Source: a virus. Taken from it: 44,371 nucleotides of DNA. The notes under the pieces are model-generated. The model searched no databases, had not been told where the DNA came from, and was given only the letters and a program-made list of their open reading frames with translations. The stretch spans positions 1 through 44,371 of the IMG/VR virus record IMGVR_UViG_3300031951_010912; one strand, given 5' to 3'. The position numbers were made by a program, and so were the translations under genes. How positions within the stretch are numbered: the stretch's first letter is position 1; each line of letters starts with the position of its first letter. Below, piece after piece: positions 7,863-15,673 of the stretch.

Positions 7863-8323
7863 GCTTTCATTCCACAGTTTTTATCATAGCAAACATAATT
7901 CTGCATTGTTGCTGTTGGTAATTTACAAACAGGGCAAATTGTTTTTGCTAAAGAAGTTACTTCTTCATTAATTGAAAGATTGATATGCTTTCCTTTTTCA
8001 GTAACAACATATTCGCTTTTTGATTCAGATGGATTTACAATGAAACCCTGCTCATTATCCATCAATTGTTCAGTTGTCCAATTAAATGTAATTGGCGAAG
8101 TTGTATCAATATCAACTTTATAATCAGAAGAATCTTCATATTCTTCTTCAGTAAATTCTTCTTCAGTAACAAAATCTAAGTTACCATCAAACCGAAATCC
8201 TGACCCACGAAGGAAGTCTTCCATATAATATAAAACATCATTAAGACTATCTGCTTCGAACTCAACAGTAACTTCTGGATTACCACCATAACCCTCTTGC
8301 TTTGATTTAAATGTAAATTTCAT
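7859..8323 (-). CDS. Conserved phage protein with C-terminal zinc ribbon
   Basis: A 154-residue protein. The N-terminal part (KFTFKSKQEGYGGNPEVTVE, then a DVLYYMEDFLRGSGFRFDG helix) resembles a family widespread in phages. The middle is acidic. The last 25 residues form a zinc ribbon, CPVC...CYDKNC. It overlaps both neighbours by 4 bp. No catalytic motif can be seen; nucleic-acid or protein binding through the ribbon is plausible. Function unknown. Confidence 0.72.
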   Translation of the reverse strand: MKFTFKSKQEGYGGNPEVTVEFEADSLNDVLYYMEDFLRGSGFRFDGNLDFVTEEEFTEEEYEDSSDYKVDIDTTSPITFNWTTEQLMDNEQGFIVNPSESKSEYVVTEKGKHINLSINEEVTSLAKTICPVCKLPTATMQNYVCYDKNCGMKA

Positions 8324-8757
8324 AGTTCAACCTTTTCACCATCTTTTGTAAAAAATACGTCAATCTTTTTTTCATCACTCCATTTATTACAGTAATCATT
8401 ATCCTCATCACAAATACGTAATGCTTCTTCTTCTGTAACAACTCTATGAGAAACAATTGATTCACCAATATGTTCCTGAGAAAATTCTTTTGCTTCTTGC
8501 ATAGTCACAGTATCAAGCGCCCAATCTTTTTTACCAATAGGAACTTGAACCATATATCGCATACGAAATTGCGAGACAGTATCAACCAAAACCCATTCCA
8601 ACTCTTGCTTCTTGCTCATTTCCCAACTCCCATCACCAAGATCTTTCCAGTTAATTATATCTCCTTCTTTCCATTTTGTCAAATCAAGAATGTCTTGATT
8701 CAATGGAATATAGAGCTCTCCATCTTCGCTTTGCTCAACAACAATAGTCCATCTCAT
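8320..8757 (-). CDS. Conserved phage protein, AbrB-like N-terminal region
   Basis: A 145-residue protein starting MRWTIVVEQSEDGELYIPL. The segment LPLNQDIL...WKEGDIINWKDLGDGSWEM resembles a SpoVT/AbrB-type swapped-hairpin domain seen in small phage proteins. The rest (about residues 55-145) has no motif I know. I preferred the ATG at 8757 over the ATG at 8778 because it creates an ATGA junction with the preceding stop, as elsewhere in this window. It may be a regulator, but this is not shown. Confidence 0.65.
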   Translation of the reverse strand: MRWTIVVEQSEDGELYIPLNQDILDLTKWKEGDIINWKDLGDGSWEMSKKQELEWVLVDTVSQFRMRYMVQVPIGKKDWALDTVTMQEAKEFSQEHIGESIVSHRVVTEEEALRICDEDNDYCNKWSDEKKIDVFFTKDGEKVEL

Positions 8758-8972
8758 TGCATATTCTCTTTTGGCCACTCATGATTTTGCATAATCTCTA
8801 GGAACTCTTTAAACTTTTCTTGAGTTGAGTTATCTCTAAACTCTTGCGCAATTACTCCAAGAAAAACACCAAACACTTGCATCGGTGTTGTATCTTCTTC
8901 TTGTATTAATTCTTCATATAAAGAACGAACTTTTCCATATATTTCAAAAAATTTATCATCTTGATTATCCAT
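8754..8972 (-). CDS. Small helical conserved phage protein
   Basis: A 72-residue acidic helical protein (MDNQDDKFFEIYGKVRSLYE...). The start at 8972 is favoured over 8993 because GGAG lies 7 bases upstream. It overlaps the dCMP deaminase end by 8 bp and the next gene by 4 bp. No domain recognised. Confidence 0.65.
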   Translation of the reverse strand: MDNQDDKFFEIYGKVRSLYEELIQEEDTTPMQVFGVFLGVIAQEFRDNSTQEKFKEFLEIMQNHEWPKENMQ

Positions 8973-9402
8973 CAATTTTCTCCACTGTAACATTACATTT
9001 TTTAAGGAAATTTATACCATTATCATCACGATAACTATTACGATAAAAGACAGAACTAATACCAGCGCCATATATCATTTTCGCACAATGAATGCATGGA
9101 GCATGAGTTAGGAACATCGATGATTCTTTCCCAGATTCTCCGTCACGTGCGAGTTTGCTTATTGCGTTTGCTTCTGCGTGAATAACTTCGTCTTTAGTTT
9201 TTGTAATAATGCCACCATCTTCGTGGGTTTCGATAATTTCTTCGCATTCATTATCCCATCCTGCTGGTGTTCCATTGTAACCGATGGATATGACTCGATG
9301 CTCTTTGACCACGATTGCTCCAACTTTAAGTCTTTTGGCATGACTGAGATCTGCGAACCTTTCAGCCATGTCAATATACGCATTAACCCACTTTCTCTGC
9401 AC
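8965..9402 (-). CDS. dCMP deaminase
   Basis: A 145-residue zinc-dependent deoxycytidylate deaminase converting dCMP to dUMP, the substrate for thymidylate synthase (ThyX is also in this window). The zinc and catalytic motif HAEANAI (about residues 73-79) and PCIHCAKMI (about 100-108) are complete. The start is GTG (9402), giving MQRKWVNAYIDMAERFA, which fits the family opening. It overlaps the preceding gene by 20 bp. T4 has the same enzyme (gene cd). Assignment is secure. Confidence 0.92.
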   Translation of the reverse strand: MQRKWVNAYIDMAERFADLSHAKRLKVGAIVVKEHRVISIGYNGTPAGWDNECEEIIETHEDGGIITKTKDEVIHAEANAISKLARDGESGKESSMFLTHAPCIHCAKMIYGAGISSVFYRNSYRDDNGINFLKKCNVTVEKIDG

Positions 9403-9853
9403 TTTTCGCCTTCGATTTTTTTGCTGGTTCTGCTACCACCACTCCTTCTGGCAGAACATCAGGAAAGTTTTTCTTGACAAACTCTGCGGTAAATTTTGGA
9501 TAGAGCGCATCTAACTTTTGATCTTTAATTGCATTAACAATTTTTACTTCTGATGCATGCAGAGATTCAAGTAGTTGAACATATAACTGCTCACGACGTA
9601 GACGTTTTACATCACTAAATTTTGTGAAGATATAAAACTTCTTAGTCTCCATTCGAAGATTCGCTGCAGTCATTCCTATTGGCTGAGGTGCTGGCTTAAA
9701 TGGCGGTGCTCCATCAGGAAGAACAAATTTATACTCTGTATCAAAAGCGCATTTTAATACAGTTTTAAAAGCAAAATCTTCTTTGTAATTTGCCACTTTA
9801 GATGGATCTTTATTAATCTCATCAAAAACTTCGGTAATATATTTTGTTGCCAT
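9383..9853 (-). CDS. Conserved T4-like phage protein (DUF6433-like)
   Basis: A 156-residue protein (MATKYITEVFDEINKDP...) resembling a family found next to RNase H in many T4-like aquatic phages; I recall it as DUF6433, from memory only. The middle reads KCAFDTEYKFVLPDGAPPFK. The C-terminal tail is Lys/Ala-rich (AEPAKKSKAKSAEK), suggesting nucleic-acid contact. It touches the RNase H gene by one base. Function unknown; its position suggests DNA replication. Confidence 0.75.
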   Translation of the reverse strand: MATKYITEVFDEINKDPSKVANYKEDFAFKTVLKCAFDTEYKFVLPDGAPPFKPAPQPIGMTAANLRMETKKFYIFTKFSDVKRLRREQLYVQLLESLHASEVKIVNAIKDQKLDALYPKFTAEFVKKNFPDVLPEGVVVAEPAKKSKAKSAEKVG

Positions 9854-10725
9854 TAGAATTCCTCCACGTCATCTAGTAATAGTTTACAGCGATGTTCAGT
9901 CAAATACTTAAACACAGACATTTTATCGCCCTTTGGTTTGTTATTTAGATATCTATCTTTAATCCCTTGCTGAATATCTTCAGGAATATGTTTAAAATCT
10001 ACAAGAATTGAATTTCTTTCCCAGTTACGACGTTCATCATCATTCTTTAATGCTCTATCGATGTCTTCAAAAAATTCATCTAGTCGTTTAGCAGTAACTG
10101 ATTTTTGTTTTGTTCCAGTAACAAACACATCATCAGCAGAAAAAATATTAGGAATGCCATCACCAGAATCACCACGAACAATATGTTCAATAATTTGACG
10201 TGTAATTTCAGAATGTTTACTAGTAACTGCTTTCTTTTGGATTGGTGACCATTGTTTCACATTGTCAAAAATATGTAACTGCTTAAAATCTTTATCGCTA
10301 GAAACAATCATTACTTTATCATTATTACCGAACTCTTGTGTCAAGAAAGTCAACGAAGCAATAATGTCATCTGCCTCAGCACGATCCATATGGATTACTT
10401 TCCACGGAAAGTGTTCCTGTATATCAATGCGAATATCATTCAATGTATCAAAAATTAAGTTCCAGTCAAGATCGCTGGCTTCTCTAGATTTTTTACGCCC
10501 AGCTTTGTAGTTTGGGAACACATCGCGACGCCAGTAATGACGACCATCGCAACAAATAATAATCTCACCATACTCTTTTCCGTATTTCTTTTTATAATAT
10601 TTGATAGTCGATAGTGTTGAATGACGAATCAAATTTTTAATATCCGCTGGCGAACCTTTCTTCAGATCACTCTGAAACGCAAGGATATTACTTAATGCAA
10701 CTTGACTATAATCGATTAGAATCAT
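9853..10725 (-). CDS. rnh: T4 RNase H-type 5'-3' exonuclease (FEN-1 family)
   Basis: A 290-residue 5' nuclease that removes RNA primers and flaps from lagging-strand fragments, as T4 Rnh does. Visible acidic metal ligands are ILIDYSQ (Asp5), IICCDGRHYWRRDVFPNYKAGRK (Asp and the basic helical arch), MDRAEADDIIA, SSDKDFKQL and GDSGDGIPNI (the helix-hairpin-helix DNA-binding site). The length agrees with T4 Rnh (about 305). It overlaps the upstream unknown gene by 4 bp and is transcribed from the strong promoter before that gene. Confidence 0.92.
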   Translation of the reverse strand: MILIDYSQVALSNILAFQSDLKKGSPADIKNLIRHSTLSTIKYYKKKYGKEYGEIIICCDGRHYWRRDVFPNYKAGRKKSREASDLDWNLIFDTLNDIRIDIQEHFPWKVIHMDRAEADDIIASLTFLTQEFGNNDKVMIVSSDKDFKQLHIFDNVKQWSPIQKKAVTSKHSEITRQIIEHIVRGDSGDGIPNIFSADDVFVTGTKQKSVTAKRLDEFFEDIDRALKNDDERRNWERNSILVDFKHIPEDIQQGIKDRYLNNKPKGDKMSVFKYLTEHRCKLLLDDVEEF

Positions 10726-11819
10726 TTAAACACTTTCAATAAAATTGTTTCTTCATTAATCCGACCATTCGGTTGCGCTTCCTTCGTTTTGATATTACGA
10801 AACTCTGGAGTAAGACTACGCTTCGGAGTAGATAGCACTTTCGGTAGGAAATCCTCAGGTTTGCGAAGGGTTTTCATACTCGATCCCTTAACAGTATAAT
10901 TAATAATAGTTGTTCCCTTAACACCAAGACCATTGCTATCAGCAGAACGATACACTGCTAGACGACGATACTTCGTACTATAAACCCACAACTCATCAGC
11001 GCCAATTATATCAGCAGGATTAATACTCTTGAGATTTAATTCAGCGAACTCTTTAAGATATTTCATCTTAGCAACTTGTACGGAAGCAGGTTTTGCTTTG
11101 CGAGCACGTGGTTTACGAATTGCTTTGGCAGCAACTTTTTGCTCTTCGCATTGAGTAACTAGATCTTCAAGCAAAACAATAAATCGTTTGAGTTCTGTTC
11201 TCTTAAAGTTACTATATCCCTCAACGAGTTGCTCATCTTTCCCATCATAAGCATCTTGCATCTCAGCAATGCGTGGTTTAATAAATGATGCAATATATTT
11301 TACAATCTGTGAATTATAAGATTTAATCGGTGTTTTGAATTTAAAATCTTTTGGGCACTTAGAAAGAACAAATTCATCAATCTCGCCTTCGATTTCTCCA
11401 CCAATCTCACGTGCTTTCTCAAGAATACGATCTTGAATATTAATAACAACAGTTGGTGCTGTTACTTTTGCTTTTGTTTTTTTGGTTTGTTTTGCGGTAA
11501 GTTCTTTGATCTTGTTGTTCAAAAACAACTGTTCTGTTTCTTGGAGTTTGCCACCAAGATCAACAGAACGAATAAGAACACCGATGGTGTGGAAGTCAAA
11601 ATCAGGCAACGAGTCAAAATGCTCTGCTAGTTGCGTATGTTTTTGTTTTTTGTAATGTTTGACAACCCAAGACTTACGAGTTTTCGAATCAGTGTGTTTG
11701 GCATGCCAATTTAACACTTCATTCAAATCATAATCGTCTTCGGTCAAGAATGGCTCATCGCCTTTACCTGAAACCTTGTCAATAAGTTGTTGGCGCTTCG
11801 CTGCTTTATCACTAGACAT
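10722..11819 (-). CDS. Conserved T4-like phage protein upstream of RNase H
   Basis: A 365-residue basic protein. The N-terminal region carries an LNWHAKHTDSKTRKSWVVKHY segment. A Lys/Ala-rich linker (about 105-125) follows, and another basic linker AIRKPRARKAKPASVQVAK occurs near 232-250. The C-terminal part (IIGADELWVYSTKYRRLAVYR) looks beta-rich. It recalls a cyanophage protein that is always near the 5' nuclease, but I know no activity for it. It is the first gene behind a consensus sigma70 promoter with AAGGAG 7 bases before the ATG, so it is expected to be strongly expressed early. DNA binding is plausible from charge. Confidence 0.75.
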   Translation of the reverse strand: MSSDKAAKRQQLIDKVSGKGDEPFLTEDDYDLNEVLNWHAKHTDSKTRKSWVVKHYKKQKHTQLAEHFDSLPDFDFHTIGVLIRSVDLGGKLQETEQLFLNNKIKELTAKQTKKTKAKVTAPTVVINIQDRILEKAREIGGEIEGEIDEFVLSKCPKDFKFKTPIKSYNSQIVKYIASFIKPRIAEMQDAYDGKDEQLVEGYSNFKRTELKRFIVLLEDLVTQCEEQKVAAKAIRKPRARKAKPASVQVAKMKYLKEFAELNLKSINPADIIGADELWVYSTKYRRLAVYRSADSNGLGVKGTTIINYTVKGSSMKTLRKPEDFLPKVLSTPKRSLTPEFRNIKTKEAQPNGRINEETILLKVFK

Positions 11820-11841
11820 AAAAGTCTCCTTTCAAGTATAT

Positions 11842-11870
11842 ATTATACCTGAAACCATAATAATTGTCAA
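11842..11870 (-). promoter_or_regulatory. Consensus sigma70 promoter P1 (RNase H operon)
   Basis: On the minus strand: TTGACA (11870-11865), 17-bp spacer ending in AGG, TATAAT (11847-11842). Both boxes are perfect. The -35 begins 3 bases beyond the stop of the upstream small membrane gene. The predicted start of transcription near 11835 leaves a 15-base leader with AAGGAG. A short inverted repeat GTATA-ATA-TATAC overlaps the -10. Confidence 0.85.
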
Positions 11871-11873
11871 GCA

Positions 11874-12059
11874 TTATTTTTTGTTGGATAAACCAATTCC
11901 AGAAAGTCCTGCGAAGAGGAAAAAAGAAGCCAACCATGTTTCCAATGTATACGGAATAGTAAGAACTGGGAACAATGTATTAAGAGACCAAATAGTTGCT
12001 AATGGTGTAGCAATCAATAGAAATAAAATAAACAAAGCCCAAAATGTAAGTTTTGCCAT
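11874..12059 (-). CDS. Small two-helix membrane protein
   Basis: A 61-residue hydrophobic protein (MAKLTFWALFILFLLIATPL...), with two likely membrane helices (about 4-24 and 40-56). I used the inner ATG at 12059; the longer frame would overlap the upstream gene entirely. It is one base after the upstream membrane gene. Small inner-membrane phage proteins of this kind can be holins, exclusion proteins or host-modifying peptides; nothing distinguishes these here. Confidence 0.65.
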   Translation of the reverse strand: MAKLTFWALFILFLLIATPLATIWSLNTLFPVLTIPYTLETWLASFFLFAGLSGIGLSNKK

Positions 12060-12060
12060 A

Positions 12061-12291
12061 CTATTTCCCTTTGATAAGAGATGCTTTCTCACATGTAGAA
12101 CGAACGTCTCTACTGTTTGTAGTAAGTTGAGATGCGCAAGCAGCAGTAACAGGGTCAACGCCACGTGCAATTGCTGCGTTTACAATATCTTTCGAATTGT
12201 TACTGTCAACAACATAAAAATATGTTACACAACCAATTAGCGTTGTTGCAACAATTCCCAATACAGCAATAAACATATTACTTTCATTCAT
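12061..12291 (-). CDS. Small membrane-anchored protein with periplasmic Cys
   Basis: A 76-residue protein with one N-terminal membrane helix (MFIAVLGIVATTLIGCVTYFYVV, about residues 6-28). A soluble tail containing two Cys follows (TAACASQ and RSTCEKA), which could form a disulphide in the periplasm. The start at 12291 has GAGGG about 8 bases upstream and overlaps the previous gene by 8 bp. No family recognised. Confidence 0.65.
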   Translation of the reverse strand: MNESNMFIAVLGIVATTLIGCVTYFYVVDSNNSKDIVNAAIARGVDPVTAACASQLTTNSRDVRSTCEKASLIKGK

Positions 12292-12664
12292 TTTTATTTC
12301 CCTCTTCAAAAATAACTGGCTCTGGACACGATGGATAATCATCAGTAAGTTCACCATCGAATTCAATAATCGAGTCGTAACGGAAAGATCTCCAATCTTT
12401 TTTATCAAGATCAAAAACAGCAATTGAATCTTGCGGAGATTTTCTTTTACTACTTCCATCAGACTTCTTATCTTCTGGGATAAGTTCTTCATTTAATGTA
12501 CACCTCATCTTTCTTGTTTCACCATTTACTTTTTTAAAGACGAGATTAATTTCAATCTCTTTCAATAAACCAGCAAACCATTTTTTAAAATTGGGATGAT
12601 TGAGTTCTTCTTTACGTCTCTTCTCATCTTCAACTGTTTCAACATCAATAATATCACTTGTCAT
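12284..12664 (-). CDS. WYL_2 / Sm-like beta-barrel phage protein (DUF2693-like)
   Basis: A 126-residue acidic protein. The segment KMRCTLNEELIP followed by VFDLDKKDWRSFRYDSI is the signature of a small family in T4-like phages described as an Sm-like SH3 barrel (WYL_2). It binds an unknown ligand and is usually near early genes. It overlaps neighbours by 8 and 11 bp. Family recall is from memory; function unknown. Confidence 0.7.
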   Translation of the reverse strand: MTSDIIDVETVEDEKRRKEELNHPNFKKWFAGLLKEIEINLVFKKVNGETRKMRCTLNEELIPEDKKSDGSSKRKSPQDSIAVFDLDKKDWRSFRYDSIIEFDGELTDDYPSCPEPVIFEEGNKNE

Positions 12665-12995
12665 TTACTTCTCTCCATATTTCTGCGCCCTCAAAAATAA
12701 CACCTTTTTTCTTTGGATGCGCATAATTAAATTTATCATAAAGTTCATCTCTTGTTTTACCTTGGCAAATAAAAGATTGGTTTGTTGTATTGTAAAGAAA
12801 ATATTCTTCGTTGTGTTTTTCAACACGCATTGGAATTATATTTTCTTTAAGCTGATTGTGTATGTCATTAAACAACACATTTATTAACTGTTCTTGCAGT
12901 TGCCTCGCACGATGCCGAGCCCAAATCTCGCGAAGAACCCATCCAGCATTAAATGCGCCAATGACGATAGCAACTAAAAATAAGTAATCAATCAC
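12654..12995 (-). CDS. Membrane-anchored conserved phage protein
   Basis: A 113-residue protein starting at GTG (12995), forming a GTGA junction with the gene before it. One N-terminal membrane helix (DYLFLVAIVIGAFNAGWVL) precedes a cytoplasmic helix and a small beta domain (EYFLYNTTNQSFICQGKTRDEL). The helix-plus-small-domain layout recurs in T4-like phages. Function unknown. Confidence 0.7.
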   Translation of the reverse strand: MIDYLFLVAIVIGAFNAGWVLREIWARHRARQLQEQLINVLFNDIHNQLKENIIPMRVEKHNEEYFLYNTTNQSFICQGKTRDELYDKFNYAHPKKKGVIFEGAEIWREVNDK

Positions 12996-13675
12996 AGTAA
13001 CCTATCTTGCTTGTGCTCAGACATGTCAACTTCCATTGGAACAGCAATCCAGCCAATGGTATTTAAATCATATGCGACTTCATCATCAACGAATCCTTCA
13101 TTACCAGAACAATACCAATTAAGATAATCGCCCTCGCCAAGAATGTCAGCAATTAAACCACCAGCACTTCTCCAACTCATACCATATTCACCCTCTGCTC
13201 CAACTTTGTACACATCAGTGTTACACATAGCAGCATAGAATCTTTTACAGTAATCTTTGCTCGCACGCATCTTGCTCTTGATAGTATCAGAATCAATAAT
13301 GTCACGATAGAGATTGGGAGTTTTTAGATCAATGTGGTCATCATCAACTTGAACAAAGTCGATTTGTTTTTCATAAGACATAATACGCTCTTGTCTAAGT
13401 TCTTCAACAAACTTATGAGAGTTGCGAATAGAAACTTGACGATTGACTTCGTCTAAGAAATGTGTAAAATCTTTAAACTGTTCTTCAGACAAAAACATCT
13501 TGTAAGAATTGAACTGTAGTTTTCCTGCATTATCTGTTCTGCAGATATCAATCTCAAGTTGACCAGTGCTTGGCACATCAAAAACACTTACGGTGATAGT
13601 AGTATCAGTTTGTGCAATCTCTAAATGTTTATGTATCTTTTCGTCCATATATTTGTCAAAACGATTCATTACCAC
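12992..13675 (-). CDS. Conserved phage protein of unknown function
   Basis: A 227-residue acidic protein with body MNRFDKYMDEKIHKHLE.... The C-terminal part (DYLNWYCSGNEGFVDDEVAYDL) is distinctive, but I cannot name a family. The GTG at 13675 lies 7 bases after AAGGAG and is the better-spaced start; the ATG at 13669, two codons later, is the alternative. The frame upstream of these is open but overlaps a small basic gene. No membrane segments. Confidence 0.68.
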   Translation of the reverse strand: MVMNRFDKYMDEKIHKHLEIAQTDTTITVSVFDVPSTGQLEIDICRTDNAGKLQFNSYKMFLSEEQFKDFTHFLDEVNRQVSIRNSHKFVEELRQERIMSYEKQIDFVQVDDDHIDLKTPNLYRDIIDSDTIKSKMRASKDYCKRFYAAMCNTDVYKVGAEGEYGMSWRSAGGLIADILGEGDYLNWYCSGNEGFVDDEVAYDLNTIGWIAVPMEVDMSEHKQDRLL

Positions 13676-13793
13676 GATACTTCTCCTTACGAGTGTATTT
13701 CTTTTTGCTGGTTTCAAAACGCATGCGATATTTTGGTGTGCGTAAATCCTTAGCAACCAAATTTCTTGGTTTACTTACGGGAATAACCAGCAC
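13656..13793 (-). CDS. Small basic phage protein with non-ATG start
   Basis: A short reading frame with the body VAKDLRTPKYRMRFETSKKK then YTRKEKY. The KYRMR...KKKYTRK pattern recalls small, very basic proteins conserved in T4-like phages. No suitable ATG exists: GTG at 13793 (45 residues) or TTG at 13760 (34 residues) would serve. It overlaps the gene downstream by 20 bp and that upstream by 23 bp. It probably binds RNA or DNA by charge. Reality is moderately supported. Confidence 0.55.
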   Translation of the reverse strand: MLVIPVSKPRNLVAKDLRTPKYRMRFETSKKKYTRKEKYRGNESF

Positions 13794-13956
13794 ACATCGA
13801 GTATCCATCATCATGCCCTTGCATATATTGTTGCATTCCGAGAGTGTTTAAATAACTCTCTAACTCTTTATATTTTACTTTAGAAATAGTATTAATGTCA
13901 ACCCCCAATATACAAAGAATTTTTAGGGTTGCGGAATCAAGTTCGCTCTGATACAT
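13771..13956 (-). CDS. Small hypothetical protein
   Basis: A 61-residue protein (MYQSELDSATLKILCILGVD...), helical, ending HDDGYSMCAGYSRK. It overlaps the preceding gene by 20 bp. The end resembles short phage proteins with a DDGYxxC motif. No function known. Confidence 0.55.
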   Translation of the reverse strand: MYQSELDSATLKILCILGVDINTISKVKYKELESYLNTLGMQQYMQGHDDGYSMCAGYSRK

Positions 13957-14185
13957 CGCTCGACTCTTTCTTATTCATTGAGAGTGGTTTATTTTTCGCA
14001 TCACGCTCAGCCAACTCAGCCTGAATCATTTGTCTCTTAAATGTATTACGATCTTCAGCATCTCTAAATGGCATCAAAGCCAACATTCTCTTTGTTGTTT
14101 TTGACATTAGAAATGTTGATGTCGGTTTCTGTGTCCAAGAGATATACTCAAAATGCTCTACTTTTTTTACTTTTTTCTTTGCCAT
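13937..14185 (-). CDS. Small basic conserved phage protein
   Basis: An 82-residue protein starting MAKKKVKKVEHFEYI, with a basic N-terminus and a helical centre (EDRNTFKRQMIQAELAERDAK). ATG at 14185 is preceded by AAGGAGAAAA. It starts 10 bases after the small membrane gene. It resembles short phage proteins of unknown role. Confidence 0.65.
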   Translation of the reverse strand: MAKKKVKKVEHFEYISWTQKPTSTFLMSKTTKRMLALMPFRDAEDRNTFKRQMIQAELAERDAKNKPLSMNKKESSDVSERT

Positions 14186-14195
14186 ATTTTTCTCC

Positions 14196-14480
14196 TTATA
14201 GCATTCTAATTAGACCGATAGTATCAATCGTTGTTAACAAGATGTAGTTAGCCAACATCCCAAAAGATTTCCGAGTATAACTAGCCCAAGCATACATGGC
14301 ACAACCACCAATCCAAATAGGATAGAGAACCAGTAGGGGAGGATTAGGGACGGTAAGTGCCATTGTAACACTGCACCCAATGCTAATAGCCCAAGCAAGC
14401 AACTCAACAATAAAGCGAAACTTATTAGAACTCCAGTCATCACGAATCCATTCAAATGTAGGTCGAAAAATATCAATCAT
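14196..14480 (-). CDS. Three-helix membrane protein, conserved in T4-like phages
   Basis: A 94-residue protein (MIDIFRPTFEWIRDDW...) with likely helices at about 21-38, 45-65 and 70-92. I used the ATG at 14480 instead of the TTG two codons upstream. Small polytopic proteins of this type lie in early regions of cyanophage-like genomes. Function unknown, possibly inner-membrane modification or exclusion. Confidence 0.68.
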   Translation of the reverse strand: MIDIFRPTFEWIRDDWSSNKFRFIVELLAWAISIGCSVTMALTVPNPPLLVLYPIWIGGCAMYAWASYTRKSFGMLANYILLTTIDTIGLIRML

Positions 14481-14808
14481 ATTCAATTTCTAAAAAATTT
14501 GTTTCCTCTGGTAAAACAACACATGTTCCGCCAGATTTTTCTATTTTATCTATCAGGTTATTTAGTATGCCTCGACCATAATGGTTTGTGCCATATTCAG
14601 TTTTGCTACAGAAATACACAGATCCAGAACTGCCCTCAAACTCATAATGATTGTCAGAAGAAATGACTCTCGTAATTCCACTGTTTAATTTCCAAGAGTC
14701 AGCGCCAGCCCATCCACCATACCAGCAAGCAAAGACTTTATACAGAGGTGGATAATCTTTACCAGTGATTTTAACAACAACCCATTTGTCAGGATGGTAA
14801 TCGCTCAT
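14473..14808 (-). CDS. Conserved phage protein of unknown function
   Basis: A 111-residue soluble protein with KVFACWYGGWAGADSWKLNS and a GSSGSVYFC...EYGTNHYG segment. These aromatic/Gly motifs recur in small proteins of large phages. It looks like a compact beta-rich fold with two Cys. It is next to the metallophosphoesterase (1-base gap). No activity known. Confidence 0.7.
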   Translation of the reverse strand: MSDYHPDKWVVVKITGKDYPPLYKVFACWYGGWAGADSWKLNSGITRVISSDNHYEFEGSSGSVYFCSKTEYGTNHYGRGILNNLIDKIEKSGGTCVVLPEETNFLEIEYD

Positions 14809-14809
14809 T

Positions 14810-15670
14810 TTATATCTCCAACACCTTTAATTCAAAACGATCTGCTCGATCTTCGTAATTAATATAGCCACGAGGATTACAAACAACACGAGTGCTCACA
14901 ATCATGTAGTCAAAGTCTTCGTGAGTGTGACCATGTGTCCACAACTTAATCATTGGTCGTTCCATAATAAATCCATCCAACTGTGAGTTGTATGCACCAT
15001 TCATTAGTGTGTCATGCTTGTAACGAGGATGCTCAGAACCCTTGCTTGGGGCATGATGAGTGCAAACGACATTGACCTTACTTGGATCGTAAGACTCTTC
15101 AATAAACTTCAGCATTTCTTTGTGGTCTTCAAGAGCATGTCTTGGTGACCATGTTGCGGGTCTCTTATGAAACTTTGCTTTATCATTATCAAATGTTCTG
15201 TAGTTGACCATCTCAGCACTGTTCTGGCAGATTTGAAAATCATTCATACGACGAGTAACATGATTCATAGTCATCTCATCTTCACCATTAAAGTCAGTCC
15301 AGAGTGTGCCACCGATAAAACGAATCCCATCAATGTCAATGGTTTGCTTATCAAGGAAGTGAACATTGTCTAGTTTATATTCAGACAACATTGCACGAAT
15401 TTTAATAGGACTATCAACCACATCACCATGATAGTGCTCATGATTACCCATAATGTAAATTACATGGGGAAACTGGAATGAACATCTCTTAAAGAAGTCA
15501 ATGATGCGAGTGCTCTTCGCACCTTCCATAAAACCATGTGGATCTGGGCGACCAAGATCTGCAGTGACCATAATATCACCAGACAAAATCAGAACATCTA
15601 TATTCTGATCATTCGTTAAGAATAAATCTCCGAACTCTAAATGAAGATCGGAGCATACAGCAACTTTCAT
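14810..15670 (-). CDS. Calcineurin-like metallophosphoesterase
   Basis: A 286-residue phosphoesterase with a full set of metal motifs: SDLHLEFG (about 8-15), LSGDIM, MGNHEHYHG (about 94-102), THHAPS and THGHTHEDF (about 245-253). The family cleaves phosphomonoesters or diesters in nucleotides, nucleic acids or proteins; the substrate is not evident. It differs from the plcP-like protein elsewhere in this window, lacking the motif context of that family. It follows the 127-residue conserved gene by 3 bases and shares promoter P2. Confidence 0.85.
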   Translation of the reverse strand: MKVAVCSDLHLEFGDLFLTNDQNIDVLILSGDIMVTADLGRPDPHGFMEGAKSTRIIDFFKRCSFQFPHVIYIMGNHEHYHGDVVDSPIKIRAMLSEYKLDNVHFLDKQTIDIDGIRFIGGTLWTDFNGEDEMTMNHVTRRMNDFQICQNSAEMVNYRTFDNDKAKFHKRPATWSPRHALEDHKEMLKFIEESYDPSKVNVVCTHHAPSKGSEHPRYKHDTLMNGAYNSQLDGFIMERPMIKLWTHGHTHEDFDYMIVSTRVVCNPRGYINYEDRADRFELKVLEI

Positions 15671-15673
15671 TTT

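Noticed and set aside
11776-12240. 154-aa plus-strand frame
   Set aside because: It crosses promoter P1 and two small membrane genes in antisense; no ribosome-binding site.
14234-14476. 80-aa hydrophobic minus-strand frame
   Set aside because: Alternative phase of the three-helix membrane gene; AT-rich membrane genes give hydrophobic shadows. The chosen frame has conserved-looking soluble ends.
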